From the NCBI GenBank assembly GCA_964036195.1, contig OZ038456.1, positions 24,157,792 to 24,221,791 of the forward strand: 64,000 nt of DNA, in the 5' to 3' direction. Source of the stretch: Sphaerolaimus hirsutus (lineage: Eukaryota > Nematoda > Chromadorea > Monhysterida > Sphaerolaimidae). The translations under genes were made by a program, and so were the position numbers. Positions 37,601 to 45,826 of the stretch are shown piece by piece (position 1 is the stretch's first letter; each line of letters opens with the position of its first letter). The notes under the pieces are model-generated. The model did not search any database. It had not been told where the DNA came from and worked only from the letters and a program-made list of their open reading frames with translations.

Positions 37601-39370
37601 GCGAAAGTCAGAACTGCCAACAGAAATGTGGTCAGCAGACCACTCAATCAATTGTATCCGCTGGAAATCAATTCAAAGACAATGGATATCCCAGAGACAG
37701 CAGTGACAGTCAAAGTGGATTTACTGGACCCAGCAATTGTCCAGAAACATGTCAGAAATCAGAGCTCGAACAGAGACTCTGTACCAAACCCTGCTCAGAG
37801 GAACTCAGCATTAGATAGAGTCCTGAGGAGTGCAACAGGGAAAACCACAGCAACCACCAGCAGTCTAGTGATTGGAATGCTGTGCATGGTGTTGATGCTG
37901 ACAGGCATGTCAGAGTCAGCAACGCTGAGAGAAGCCGGCAAGGCTTACAGCGAAGTATTTTCTAGAACATACGTTCTAGAAACCTCGACAGTAAGGCCAC
38001 CATCATTGGCAGCGCATCATGGATTGCCGCCTTTGCCTTCAGAATGGCCACCAAAATCTGTCAGAGAAATGCAGACTTATGAGAGATTCAAGGATGCAAT
38101 CAAAGATCATCCTGTGGAACAGGTGATCAGCTCACAAAGCCAGAAGTATCAAATTTGTACCAGTGGGAGGCATGGACATGCGCTTACAGTTCCTGAAGAA
38201 GTGCAGTGCCATATCCCACCAAGGAATTTTGTCAAGGCAATGAAAGTTACACTTTACGCACAGAGACAGATTCCACAGAAAGAGAAAGCATACAGATGCT
38301 ACATCAGAATCAAAGAAATCATCACACACACCAGTTTCTGGGGAGCGAAAGGCATTACAGGCAATTTTGAGAAATACCAGCAAGTTGGCGTGGTAGCCTG
38401 TAACTATGCAAGAATTCACAAGATGTTCAGAGGAACACCTTTGGTGGAAATGGAGCCCAGAGTGTGGACAACCAATCAAACCTTGAAAGTGGAATATTCA
38501 TGGTGTTGCCATGACAAAGAGAATGTCGTCAGTAACTTCTACATGGAAGAAGGAACCGTGGCTTCACTTGATGGAAAGACTGTAATCAGCGACTTGCAAG
38601 ATTTCAGCCAGTGCAGAGCCATGATGGGACATTGCAGAGACCACAATTATGGAATCACAGTGTGGGATACGGAGAACTTCAAGCATCAATGTGCATATGA
38701 GAGAATTGGCAGATTCAAATCAGAGATATCTGGCCAGACAATTATTGTATCAAAGTTGCAAGCAGCATATTCCCACAGCAACAAAACAAAGAGGCCAATT
38801 GGCTCAGAATGTGTTCCAGGAGACACATACTACACCGATCAAGGAGGTGTATTCATCCAGTTTGACAGAAGAGAAGATGTGCCTGTGGAATGGGCAATGC
38901 CAGGAAAGATAGTGGAGGCAAGAGAGTCGACAATCAGTGGAACATTGTATGCCAGATTGGACGACAGAAACTCCAAGTTTCAGTTCCTGCAACATGTAGT
39001 CAGAGAGATGACTCAGGCACAATTTGCGATTGTATGGCATCAGCTATGTCAACTTCGCAAGAACCAGCTGGACATGTTGACTCAGCTTTTCCGCATCGAT
39101 CCAACACTGGGGATTCGAGCCATGCTGGGAAGACAGGATGTTCATGCAGAATGGGCTGGAGAAGCAATTATGTTTTGGGAATGCAAGGAAGTGCAGCCAT
39201 ACATAGTTTATCAGACAGGAAAAGTGGGAGAGACATCATTACAAGTACACACCAATGAGACTGGACAAAGATGGGCCCTTGTGGTTCAAGAGCCCAGGCA
39301 GCAGAGACTTGGTGGAGAAATCACCAGAAGAGGATTGCAGCCACACCACACCGCACCTGTACAGAAATGA
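31700..39370 (+). CDS. Gag-Pol-Env-like polyprotein of the BEL/Pao element
   Basis: One open frame of about 2556 codons. I choose ATG 31700, because the frame opens earlier only from a GTG. Using residue numbers from the frame opening (31676), an N-terminal coiled, charged Gag region and a DUF1759-like segment (about aa 180-340) come first. CCHC-type knuckles follow around aa 424-492. An aspartic protease with DTGS is at about aa 620. Reverse transcriptase has its catalytic box as YVDN, not YVDD, near aa 1063. RNase H follows near aa 1240. The integrase has an HHCC zinc motif (about aa 1612-1655) and D, D, E residues near aa 1682, 1741 and 1800. Beyond it, a hydrophobic segment near aa 2060 resembles a signal sequence and starts an env-like ectodomain with many cysteines. 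The frame ends at 39370, before any membrane anchor. Polyprotein cleavage sites are not evident. Confidence 0.9.
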   Translation: MVSPTGHIRKTLGPAKHRVESRLAREFAKYDLELFAEASKEDKRTEMRRVIATIKQEGAKLESAMTAVRTQFDAWRDIVKDIDEPDQLEQEQKIYQDSYEEYANMSDLVTQKIAAMNVYIEELQDMIQQQSGNTMYEVNTAFIQQMAAQMALTAQGAAPGASSTNVTTAKSVKLQKLEVEQFTGEIVKFRSWWQMFESHIHNRTDLEDISKFSYLRSLLKGSAFGMISGLSVTAENYAPAIAMLKKRYDQPVVVRNTLMSNIMKLRQARNTCQDMRILFDAIERLLQQLESLGESVEHPMLLSQLQQKVPPEVLREIQKEQGTEEALTVENFRKLFGKQLALSEAVQHAQQTEAPVQQSRQGFGNNPRAQQFNNRFQGNGNRFRGPENPRTSTGSMSVIQNGQSAPQAGFMNPGRPCVFCNDTQQLHFNDKCPKFKTARERRVILSKAERCLRCLQKGHYMNQCQFTRNCFYCKSNRHHTAVCPEKFGDNGNGNAGRQIPAFRANGQQNGQQSANNGRKSVPTAGRPAQSQQRKATVNCVTVEEAGPEMVETETISSTVVTEPNTKQQNTSVNLSVNRNMSMLMTARTVIEASEMDTEMEPEQPPLQIQAFLDTGSQGTYMSEKVAKKLNLKSTGEHHIQVYTFGNEKPHYKVVQQVEFRMRLRNGQKVEMVADVVPTLTTEQVKVPVSEQDEKYLQKYFPDESYFADRIPKEKGTECKFKPDIIVGLNYFWDLMSRNTSTTKLPSGLYVIPSELGLLMGGGQLMSNRNQWTTDGAYPVVVNTIVHQIQREKWYEEAPLSIAPVPNVKDMDRLDTIGIMDQPDLVEDDEAIKQFNEGVQRNPDGRYSVKFMYKPNLHELPDNKAMAFKRFRYLTNRLKRDPELLEKIQTIMKTQEEQGVIEKVQEDIMDGRKFHILPHQPVITPEKTTTKVREVYDASAKPPGMPSLNECMYRGPVILPQLVGMLMRFRLHGIALVADIEKAFLQISLQDSDRDVTRFLWYKDPTKPSMEDNIQIYRFARVPFGIICSPALLALTVRYHLNQAGTENAKLIDENLYVDNLILSVDTEQKAIELYQESKVLFTEAQMNLREWNSNNKSFTWQLAESDVAKEIVTTVLGMKWDTESDQMWLKTPKTVQQSQLSETDQKIKLPTKRTVAKVTAGCFDPMGLVSPVLLPAKRFLQTLWHSGPSAKEWDTPLSEEQTAIWQQLETELLKVGQIKFNRNLSYQSGADAQLHIFVDASAMAYSAAAYICQKTENDSGTSSLLYSRLRLAPKKPEVTIPRLELLAMLIGSRMSKFIHKELKDVKFSQTVVWSDSTCCLKWLTTAKPLACFVKNRLDEIRKIQSETENMHIRHIAGLENPADMATRGMNMSELEGSNLWWKGPEWLMTGEWPEPKVEPVTPEVMAEIKKEELKFPKASPIYLGATQQVASDPDVSNVQIYESRQSNPLGIEVQRFSSLTKLLDATVYVMRFVRQMHKKRSKNDSQNGLSEIMKSICGTIKPQGIISIEEREIALKYWIKVTQQNHYKGVAEILATGHSKGSHNGKKTAADQQLIKWLNMQMHQDGILKCHGRMEHTDPQEVTVPLILLPAMATVTQLIVRDQHEKLMHAGVQHTLAAIRQKYWITQGRRVIYNVTRTCPTCKKLGAKPYQLPPMPDLPETRIQRARPFQYTGLDYLGPVWYKVDKDHRKMWICLFTCMVTRAVHLESVLDMTAQEFLNAVRRFIARRGKPEAVISDNATQFKLTEKVLSSSTDKAINTGKEWSEMVKSGAVQTYCSQQQIQWNMTTPMAPWQGGVYERMVGITKKHFKAAVGHRMLTLQELLTLLPEVEAVINSRPISYIYGDVKSLRVLTPKDFLTGEGQIGAPQFDADKDGEFVPRMDNAAKLQKYWETTQQTLDKFWDLWHQEYIPSLRERTQVTHKHGRLTATQEPKVNEVVLIYEENMPRGAWRMGRIEQLESSKDGQIRSAKVRTANRNVVSRPLNQLYPLEINSKTMDIPETAVTVKVDLLDPAIVQKHVRNQSSNRDSVPNPAQRNSALDRVLRSATGKTTATTSSLVIGMLCMVLMLTGMSESATLREAGKAYSEVFSRTYVLETSTVRPPSLAAHHGLPPLPSEWPPKSVREMQTYERFKDAIKDHPVEQVISSQSQKYQICTSGRHGHALTVPEEVQCHIPPRNFVKAMKVTLYAQRQIPQKEKAYRCYIRIKEIITHTSFWGAKGITGNFEKYQQVGVVACNYARIHKMFRGTPLVEMEPRVWTTNQTLKVEYSWCCHDKENVVSNFYMEEGTVASLDGKTVISDLQDFSQCRAMMGHCRDHNYGITVWDTENFKHQCAYERIGRFKSEISGQTIIVSKLQAAYSHSNKTKRPIGSECVPGDTYYTDQGGVFIQFDRREDVPVEWAMPGKIVEARESTISGTLYARLDDRNSKFQFLQHVVREMTQAQFAIVWHQLCQLRKNQLDMLTQLFRIDPTLGIRAMLGRQDVHAEWAGEAIMFWECKEVQPYIVYQTGKVGETSLQVHTNETGQRWALVVQEPRQQRLGGEITRRGLQPHHTAPVQK

Positions 39371-40403
39371 ACATGGACAATGGAAGTCCGCACATGGAAT
39401 GGTGCACGTCACAGAGACGCCAATTGAAATGACATGGAAAGGACAGTGGCAGGCCTTCACGTTTGATGCGCCTCACCTGTTCACCAACATTGTCAACAGA
39501 GCGACCAATTTCATGGATGTCAGAGGCCAGATTCAGAGACTACAGAATTTGGAGCATGTGCAGAACCAGTTGATCGATTACACAGCAGATATGTCATTGG
39601 ATCCCAGAGTGATCAGAAATTCAATAGAAGGCATTGGAGCTGGAATTGGACAAACAGCAGCAGGAATCGGCAAAGCATATGGTCATTATATATCTGGAGT
39701 ATCAAAAGGGTACACCAACTTTATGGGAGGAATGCTGAAAGGACCCTTTCAAGTGATCATCAACACAATCGCAATGCTGCTGGGGATCACAATCCTGATA
39801 GCCGGAATTGTAGCTGCAGGATACCTGTGGTACAATTGGAGGATTGCCACAGGGAAACCAGTGATTCCACCGTGTGTATACACATGCATATGGAAATGCA
39901 TAGTGTGTCCATTCAAATGCATATGGCTATGCTTCAGAGCCATCAGATACACTATCAAGAAATCAACTCAGAAAGAGACCAATTATCCACAAAGAAAAGT
40001 GCGCAAGACAGAGTTGAGACCAGCAATCAAGAGGAGAGCCAGATCCAACTCAACACAGTCCATCAGATTTGCCAGGAGAGCAGAAACAGAGGACAGAATG
40101 GCAAAGTCACTATCAGCATACGTTCAACCAGATGAAAGTTCAGCTGATGAGGGACAAGTCAGAGCCAGGAACAGAGACAGTGTTCACATGCCTGATATCC
40201 ACAAATTCACCACACGCGAACGCGCAGGAAGCGACACGGGCAACTACCTGCTTCATCATCAGGCTAGGTCGGCGTTGGCATCACCAACAACCGGACCTGC
40301 AACTTCACGCACACCCACGACTTCGCGCACGACCACGTTCACCACCGAGGCGACTGTGGAAATGCCACTCATCACTTTGGCGCCCACCACCACCAGCATG
40401 TGA
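39255..40403 (+). CDS. C-terminal part of the env-like region, shifted frame
   Basis: 382 codons from an ATG at 39255, overlapping the end of the polyprotein frame by 116 bp in the +1 frame. It carries a long hydrophobic membrane segment at about 39750-39840, then a cysteine-rich juxtamembrane stretch and a basic, Ser/Thr-rich tail. The membrane anchor thus lies in a different frame from the ectodomain. Either a single indel has broken the env-like gene in this copy, or expression uses frameshifting or splicing. I do not attempt to join the parts. Confidence 0.75.
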   Translation: MRLDKDGPLWFKSPGSRDLVEKSPEEDCSHTTPHLYRNEHGQWKSAHGMVHVTETPIEMTWKGQWQAFTFDAPHLFTNIVNRATNFMDVRGQIQRLQNLEHVQNQLIDYTADMSLDPRVIRNSIEGIGAGIGQTAAGIGKAYGHYISGVSKGYTNFMGGMLKGPFQVIINTIAMLLGITILIAGIVAAGYLWYNWRIATGKPVIPPCVYTCIWKCIVCPFKCIWLCFRAIRYTIKKSTQKETNYPQRKVRKTELRPAIKRRARSNSTQSIRFARRAETEDRMAKSLSAYVQPDESSADEGQVRARNRDSVHMPDIHKFTTRERAGSDTGNYLLHHQARSALASPTTGPATSRTPTTSRTTTFTTEATVEMPLITLAPTTTSM

Positions 40404-40445
40404 CGTTGCTGCAACAACGGGGTGCAGCAACTCTTCCGCCCGGAG

Positions 40446-41735
40446 TGTGCTGACCGTGGCAAAATGAATGGATAAAGAAATACAGAGAATTGATAATTAG
40501 GCTCATATTTACATATTTACTTATTTGCACTCTTTTACAATTTATGCACTATATTTATTTACCACGCAAATTGTATTTCCTGCACTATATTATTTACTCA
40601 TGGAGAATATTCAATTAGGAAAGTGTTCTATAAGTTATTGATAGATTCATGTGGAATGTTTAGGTTAAAGGGTCAAATAAGTTATTATTAGGTGTATTAA
40701 TATAAAATTAGGCTCATTCAACTCGCCGTAATTTTCTGATCATGATTATACATACATTTGCATAGTTTACTTGCAGTTTACAAAAGTCAAATCTCGTAAA
40801 TATTTACGTGCTGCGTAATTATCTAGGCCAGCGTCCTAATAGAGAAATGGTGCCCTGCGTGCAACTAGCATTTACTTTACAAAGCCCTTCGCATAGGTAT
40901 AATTGTCATAACCCTGTTCACAACTATTTATATTTACTTAATAATTATAATACCTTGCTCAATCGAATATATTATAAACTCTGCTCAATTACAATACCCA
41001 TTTACCTCAAATAAGTCCCAATTTGCTAGATTATTCAACATACGTTTCCAGGAAGTGATTATTATTATCATGTTGAATATACCTTATTCTATTTACGTCA
41101 TTAGGAACATTTACACTACTATTTACAGTTTTCAAACCCTATTTTATTAGTTCCAATGTGCGTCAATGTTTTCTGACAAATTGAAGCAAATTAGTAAATC
41201 GGCCGAGTTTGCCGACTTCGCGCCTCTCAAGATTAATAGTTTTCTATTAGCCCAATTTGTACTTGGTATTTCTTTACCATAATTGTTTGAATGTATGCAC
41301 GCGCGGTATAAGGCAACTGTTTTGGCTAGATGTGTTTATTTGTTGCATTCATGTCCTATTTGTGCATTTGTATTAGGAAATTACTGTAGCTGTTTTTCTA
41401 TACGTGATTTCCGTGTCTTAGCTACTTTGAGAGTTTTTACTTCAGTCTGCGGACCCACCCCAAGTGAACAAAATAAGCTAGCGATAGAAACTTCGACTAG
41501 GAAGCTCGCTAGGCTTTGCGCTTTTGTAACACGCTGTATCTGATCGAAATAAAGTACCTGAAACAATTCGAACCCCCTTTCAACACGCAATCACGAAATA
41601 AACTCAACTTGGCTGTCGACAAGTGGACGTTCGGCTACAACGGGAAATCAACCACTCTAAAGGCCGTTTCTCACTACGGTCTTGGAGCTGCTGGATTTGG
41701 TGGTAGAAGACGCTGACTTCGGTGGCTTCATCACA
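40446..41735 (+). repeat. 3' LTR of the BEL/Pao element
   Basis: 1290 bp, nearly identical to the 5' LTR. Visible differences are one extra A near 40706 and single C/T changes corresponding to about 41219, 41323 and 41697. It ends CATCACA, followed by the GCACA duplication. Confidence 0.93.
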
Positions 41736-42017
41736 GCACATTTCAAAACAACATTAAACTCACTGCAATACAACATGATCTCAGATGATCACCAAAAACA
41801 TCCATCACAGTTCCCACGTTTCTTGCACATCACCCTCATCTGCATATTAATTTTACCTTAATAGCAATGATGTTGATGAAAGTGTTGAATACTATCAGCA
41901 CATTGCCAACACTGGTGGCTTACACTAGCCAAAGTTTCATGATCACAACTTACAGCAGCGTTGAGCTAGAGCACCATTTGTACATCAGTACAAAATGACC
42001 GAAATTGTAACCCCCAC

Positions 42018-43530
42018 CATAGACGAAAAAAGGTCCAAAATTCTGGCGGTGACAGTGAGTGACAGGCATTTTTGAGGCAGTGACACCAATATTTGTATAC
42101 CTATATATACCGTATTTCCTTGAAATACACCCAGGGGGCTTATTTTTTTAGTGTAATTTACAAGGGGGGGTTATTTTCCAGAATTTTTTCTTCTCCCAGT
42201 ACTTAGGTATTCCTTGCAAGTAACGTATGAAATTCCGGGATTTAGCAATCCCGATCCCAATCCCGAAAATTTTCAAATCCTATCCAGATCCCGATCCTGA
42301 GAAACTCCCAAGTCCGGGATCCCGATCGCGGAAAAATTAGTGGAATAAATAAAAAGTGAAAAATGTCATTTTTGCATGCAAAAATGTGAACACAAACCCC
42401 CAGCACCCATTTTATGCCAATTTTCTGGCATCCAACAGTGTTTTGAGACCTTTATGAACAACTGCAGATGCCAGAGCATTGGCCAAAATCTCTATCCCGA
42501 GACCGCAATCCCGATCCCAAAAAACTTTCAATCCCAATCCCGTAAACCCAATCGCGGCACATGCCGATCCCGATCCCGAAATCTCAAAAAACCAATCCCG
42601 ATCGCAATCCCGATCCCGAAAAGTCAATCCCGTTTGAACCCTACCTATCACCCACCCCCCAAATCGCCCAGCTACCTACCTATCCTGAGCGATTTTTGAA
42701 AATTTTTACCCAAATCATTTCTCAAAATCGCTACTTTTCATGCATTTACCGTATTTCCTCAAAATACCCTCTGTGGGGCTTATATATTTATTTTTAGCAT
42801 TTTTCACCTACTTCTCCATTTTATTTCTTCTGCACCTCAAAAAAGCCTATATTGAACCCCCGCGAAACCCTCCCCAAGCCCAACCCCGCCACCCCTCCAG
42901 AAAAATTTTCAGCTATTTATCCCTCTTGAGGAGCGATTTGCTATGTGTCCAACCCTTGTAGTGTCGAAATCTAGGAGATCCCTGCCTAACATAACTCTAT
43001 CATTGCATCTAATGTGTGTTCTGCAATATACAGATCACAAACTGCAGTTTTTGGTCGATTAATTGATGATCGATGTCACAAAATGGTCACAACTGCATTA
43101 GGTAATGATCGATGTCAAAAAATTCTGCGCACCGAAAAATTATCATTCTCACAAATACACAGCTGAGGGAAGTGAAAAACGATCTCCCAAAAGCTATGGG
43201 AAAATGCTTTTACATTCCCTGCAATGCTCACCTCTCCATGTGTTTGTGTACATCAAAACAATTTGAATTTTTACTCCCACTGGCTGTGTGCAAAAGGGGC
43301 AGGCGAGCCGTTTTTATGTGTGTCAAATGCTAATTTGGTGCGACGCTATTTGCTTGCGCTTCTACCTATTTATGGAATTCTCAAAATGGATTCTCAAATA
43401 TTGTGCCCAGAGCCGTTGCTCTAAAAATGTGGCGGTGATTGTCACCGCGATGACACTTCATTTTCTCGCGGTGACATCGAGAAAGCAGGCGGTGACAATC
43501 ACTGCGTCACCGCCACATTTTTTGTCACTG
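42018..43530. mobile_element. hAT-like element, TSD ACCCCCAC, splitting the foldback arm
   Basis: The ends are CATAGACGAAAAAAGG and TTTTTTGTCACTG, weakly inverted, between exact ACCCCCAC copies (42010-42017 and 43531-43538). GGCGGTGACA words stand near both ends. Within it are a CCGTATTTCCTTG fragment near 42112, CCCGATCCC-word arms near 42235-42643 ending CGTTTGAACCCTA (a TAGGGTTC-family member), and another CCGTATTTCCTC fragment near 42750. No transposase frame is visible. Confidence 0.75.
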
Positions 43531-43690
43531 ACCCCCACAGTTCCGCAGTGGGTGGAGCTAGAGGGGTGAAATTTTGAGTGAAAACTAAAAACACCTGATA
43601 TATTTACGTGTTAAAAGTTTATAACCGTAGCTTACCCCTAGCGCGAATGGCGAGCACTGCTCGGGGACATTTCAGCCCGACCATGTACAA

Positions 43691-45425
43691 TACATGCTTG
43701 TGAATGTCACAATGTGACAGTGAAATTTCTGCTTGTGACACCAAAAATTCCGCCTGTGACATCCACAAGCGCACAAGCACTTACCCTGCCTATGATTGTG
43801 AAATCAGACTATGGCTCTTTTGGTCTGTCTAGCTTCATCCAATGTTATGCATTTGTGCACCATCGATCAGAGGGGGAGTTATACAAAAGGGGGGGGGGCA
43901 TTTTTGAGTGAAAGTATAAGTAGAGAATGAGAATTGAAATGGGAAGTGGAAAGTGAAATGAGAAGTGAAAAGTGAAGTGAAATGAGAAATGAAAAGCAAA
44001 GTGAAATTTGAAATGAGAAGTGAAATAATAAGTGAAAAGTGACGTGAAATTAGAAGTGAAAAGCAAAGTGAAATTTCAAGGTGAAGTTTTTTGAAAAGTT
44101 TTTATTTATTTATTTGTGAAAATGAAATGTGGAGCCATACGTGTTGGGAAGCTTCGCTGCTCTCTTCTGGACGAACGGCTGTGGTCTACCAGGACGTAGC
44201 TGCGGGCTGGCAGCCAGAGTTGTTCAAATACTGGTATTTTTGGAAAACGTAAATGTAAACGTAAATACCTTTTCCAGATCTAAAGTATAAATACTAAAAC
44301 GTAAGGTATTTTTGAAATACCAAGGAATACGTAAAAAAAACGTAAACATAAAAATTTCAAGGAGTGCCCCATATGAGCAGAGCTTCTGTCGTTGTTGTCA
44401 AAGACCATTGTTGTGACATTTTCAACAATGTATAGGTACATAAGTTCCATCCACATTTTTCACTTACATTTCATAGCAAAAAATGTTATTTAAATTTTTG
44501 TCTATTTGTTAACGAACGTTGGTGCTGATGGCCTTGCAGTTTAGCAAACGCACGGATTAGCACGCTTCACTTTACAATTACATTACTTCAAAACTTCAGC
44601 AGGATATGATTAAAACAAAACAGTGAATGATTGTATTATCTACAACACAAACACACATTCCACTTTTCTGCCTGTATTTATAGGTAACACATTCCTAGAC
44701 ACTGTTCATATTCCAAAATTGACACATTGATTACATTTACAATTGATTTGTTACATTTATTTACAATATTTTCACTGTCAAAAATACAATTACACAACAT
44801 AATTGGCATTATTTACGTCCACTGGTGTCACTATTTACACAAAATCAATACGTGACTGCAGTTAGAGCACATTTCATAGACACGTTGTTTCGTGTAGCTG
44901 GATTTTTACGTTTTCTCTGGTACCCGGGTAATTGTGCCAGGAAAACGTAACAAAACGTAATGGTATTTTTGTAAAACGTAAACATAAACGTAAGTATAAA
45001 TACCCGAATAACCGGGTATTTCGGGTAAACGTAAATACGTTTTTCCAACTCTGCTGGCAGCCTTACCTCTGTAGCCACCCCATCCAATCCTGTGTTGACA
45101 TGTCCGCAGTGTATGTTGTGCGTGACTACCTGACTATCTGTTATTTGTGAAACTCAATTATTCACTCAATTGCTTGGGTTCCAGCCCTGTAATTTCTACA
45201 CCATACATACTCCCTGGCTCCACACAGGTTAAACTTTCAAATCCAAAGATATGACACAAGTGAAAAATCAACATGTTTTGCACTAAATCATCATTACCGT
45301 TATCAGAAACAATGCTGTTAAAGTCAGAATAAATCCTTTTCTTTTTCTTTTCTTCTTTTTCTTTTCACTTCGCTTTTCACTTCTCATTTCACTTCTCATT
45401 TCACTTCGCTGGCATTCTTCCGTAC
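43691..45425. mobile_element. Element with GTGAAATGAGAA-word arms, split by a hAT
   Basis: About 43905-44090 repeats GTGAAATGAGAAGTGAAAAG words, and about 45330-45415 is the inverted counterpart (CTTTTCACTTCGCTTTTCAC). The outer termini are not resolved. Between the arms, 44215-45053 is a separate hAT-like insertion. A smaller element with the same words is at 58807-59014. Confidence 0.5.
44215..45053. mobile_element. hAT-like MITE, exact TSD CTGGCAGC
   Basis: CAGAGTTGTTCAAATACTGG and TTTTTCCAACTCTG ends lie between exact CTGGCAGC copies (44207-44214 and 45054-45061). The arms use AAACGTAAATAC words. It belongs to the same terminal family as 2666-3353. No transposase is seen. Confidence 0.85.
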
Positions 45426-45826
45426 CAGCACCACGGCACCATTTCATCATCAAGTAAACAGCTGTAACAAGGTCGAACACTAATAAAAAGGTATAGGATA
45501 CATTGAAGTTGTCACGATTCGCGAAGCTTTTCCTGAAGCCTTATTCCGTTTCCCTTTCCTTATTCCGTTTTTTTCCTGAAGCCTTATTTCCTTCATTTTG
45601 GAACAATTTTTTCTATTTTTATAATGACGTCATGATGGATAAGTTTGTTCAGAAAACGTCAAGCGGAGTATACCTAAACACAAACACCGCCACGTGGAAG
45701 AAACCCAGTGATAAGAAATGATAATAATTTAATTATAAAGTAAAATACACCCATAATTCACGCATTATAGTTCTCATCCAGTCCCAGTACAACAAAGTCG
45801 TTAAAAAATGAGAATAATGTCATAAA
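45426..45826 (+). promoter_or_regulatory. Upstream region of the SLC22-like gene, with a CRE palindrome
   Basis: A perfect TGACGTCA palindrome (CREB/ATF consensus) lies at 45625-45632, 195 bp before the transporter ATG. It is followed by a 29-codon frame at 45633-45722 (MDKFVQKTSS...) that could be an upstream ORF. No TATA box is obvious. The assignment to this gene rests on position only. Confidence 0.35.

Larger units (their letters stand above)
29183..41735 (+). mobile_element. BEL/Pao LTR retrotransposon with env-like region, nearly intact
   Basis: Two LTRs (29183-30471 and 40446-41735, TG...CA ends) flank a gag-pol-env-like coding region. The insertion lies between exact 5-bp GCACA duplications (29178-29182 and 41736-41740). 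By eye the LTRs differ at only about four positions (one indel and three substitutions), so the insertion is recent. The leader 30472-31699 starts with TGGCGCAGCGAGCAGGG, a tRNA-primer-site-like sequence directly after the left LTR. The order protease, RT, RNase H, integrase in one long frame is typical of BEL/Pao. Confidence 0.95.
28685..43690. repeat. Foldback element holding BEL/Pao in its loop
   Basis: The left arm (28685-28955) is repeated in inverted orientation at 41898-42017 plus 43531-43690. Matching blocks include GTACATGGTCGGGCTGAAA / TTTCAGCCCGACCATGTAC and CCAGTGTTGGCAATGTGC / GCACATTGCCAACACTGG. The right arm was later split by a hAT-like element, and BEL/Pao inserted into the loop between GCACA duplications. 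The foldback's own target duplication was not identified. Confidence 0.7.

Noticed and set aside
44845..45087. 80-codon minus-strand frame
   Set aside because: It runs through the terminal repeats of the hAT-like element at 44215-45053.
45503..45721. 72-codon frame upstream of the transporter
   Set aside because: No homology or splice link; kept only as a possible upstream ORF.
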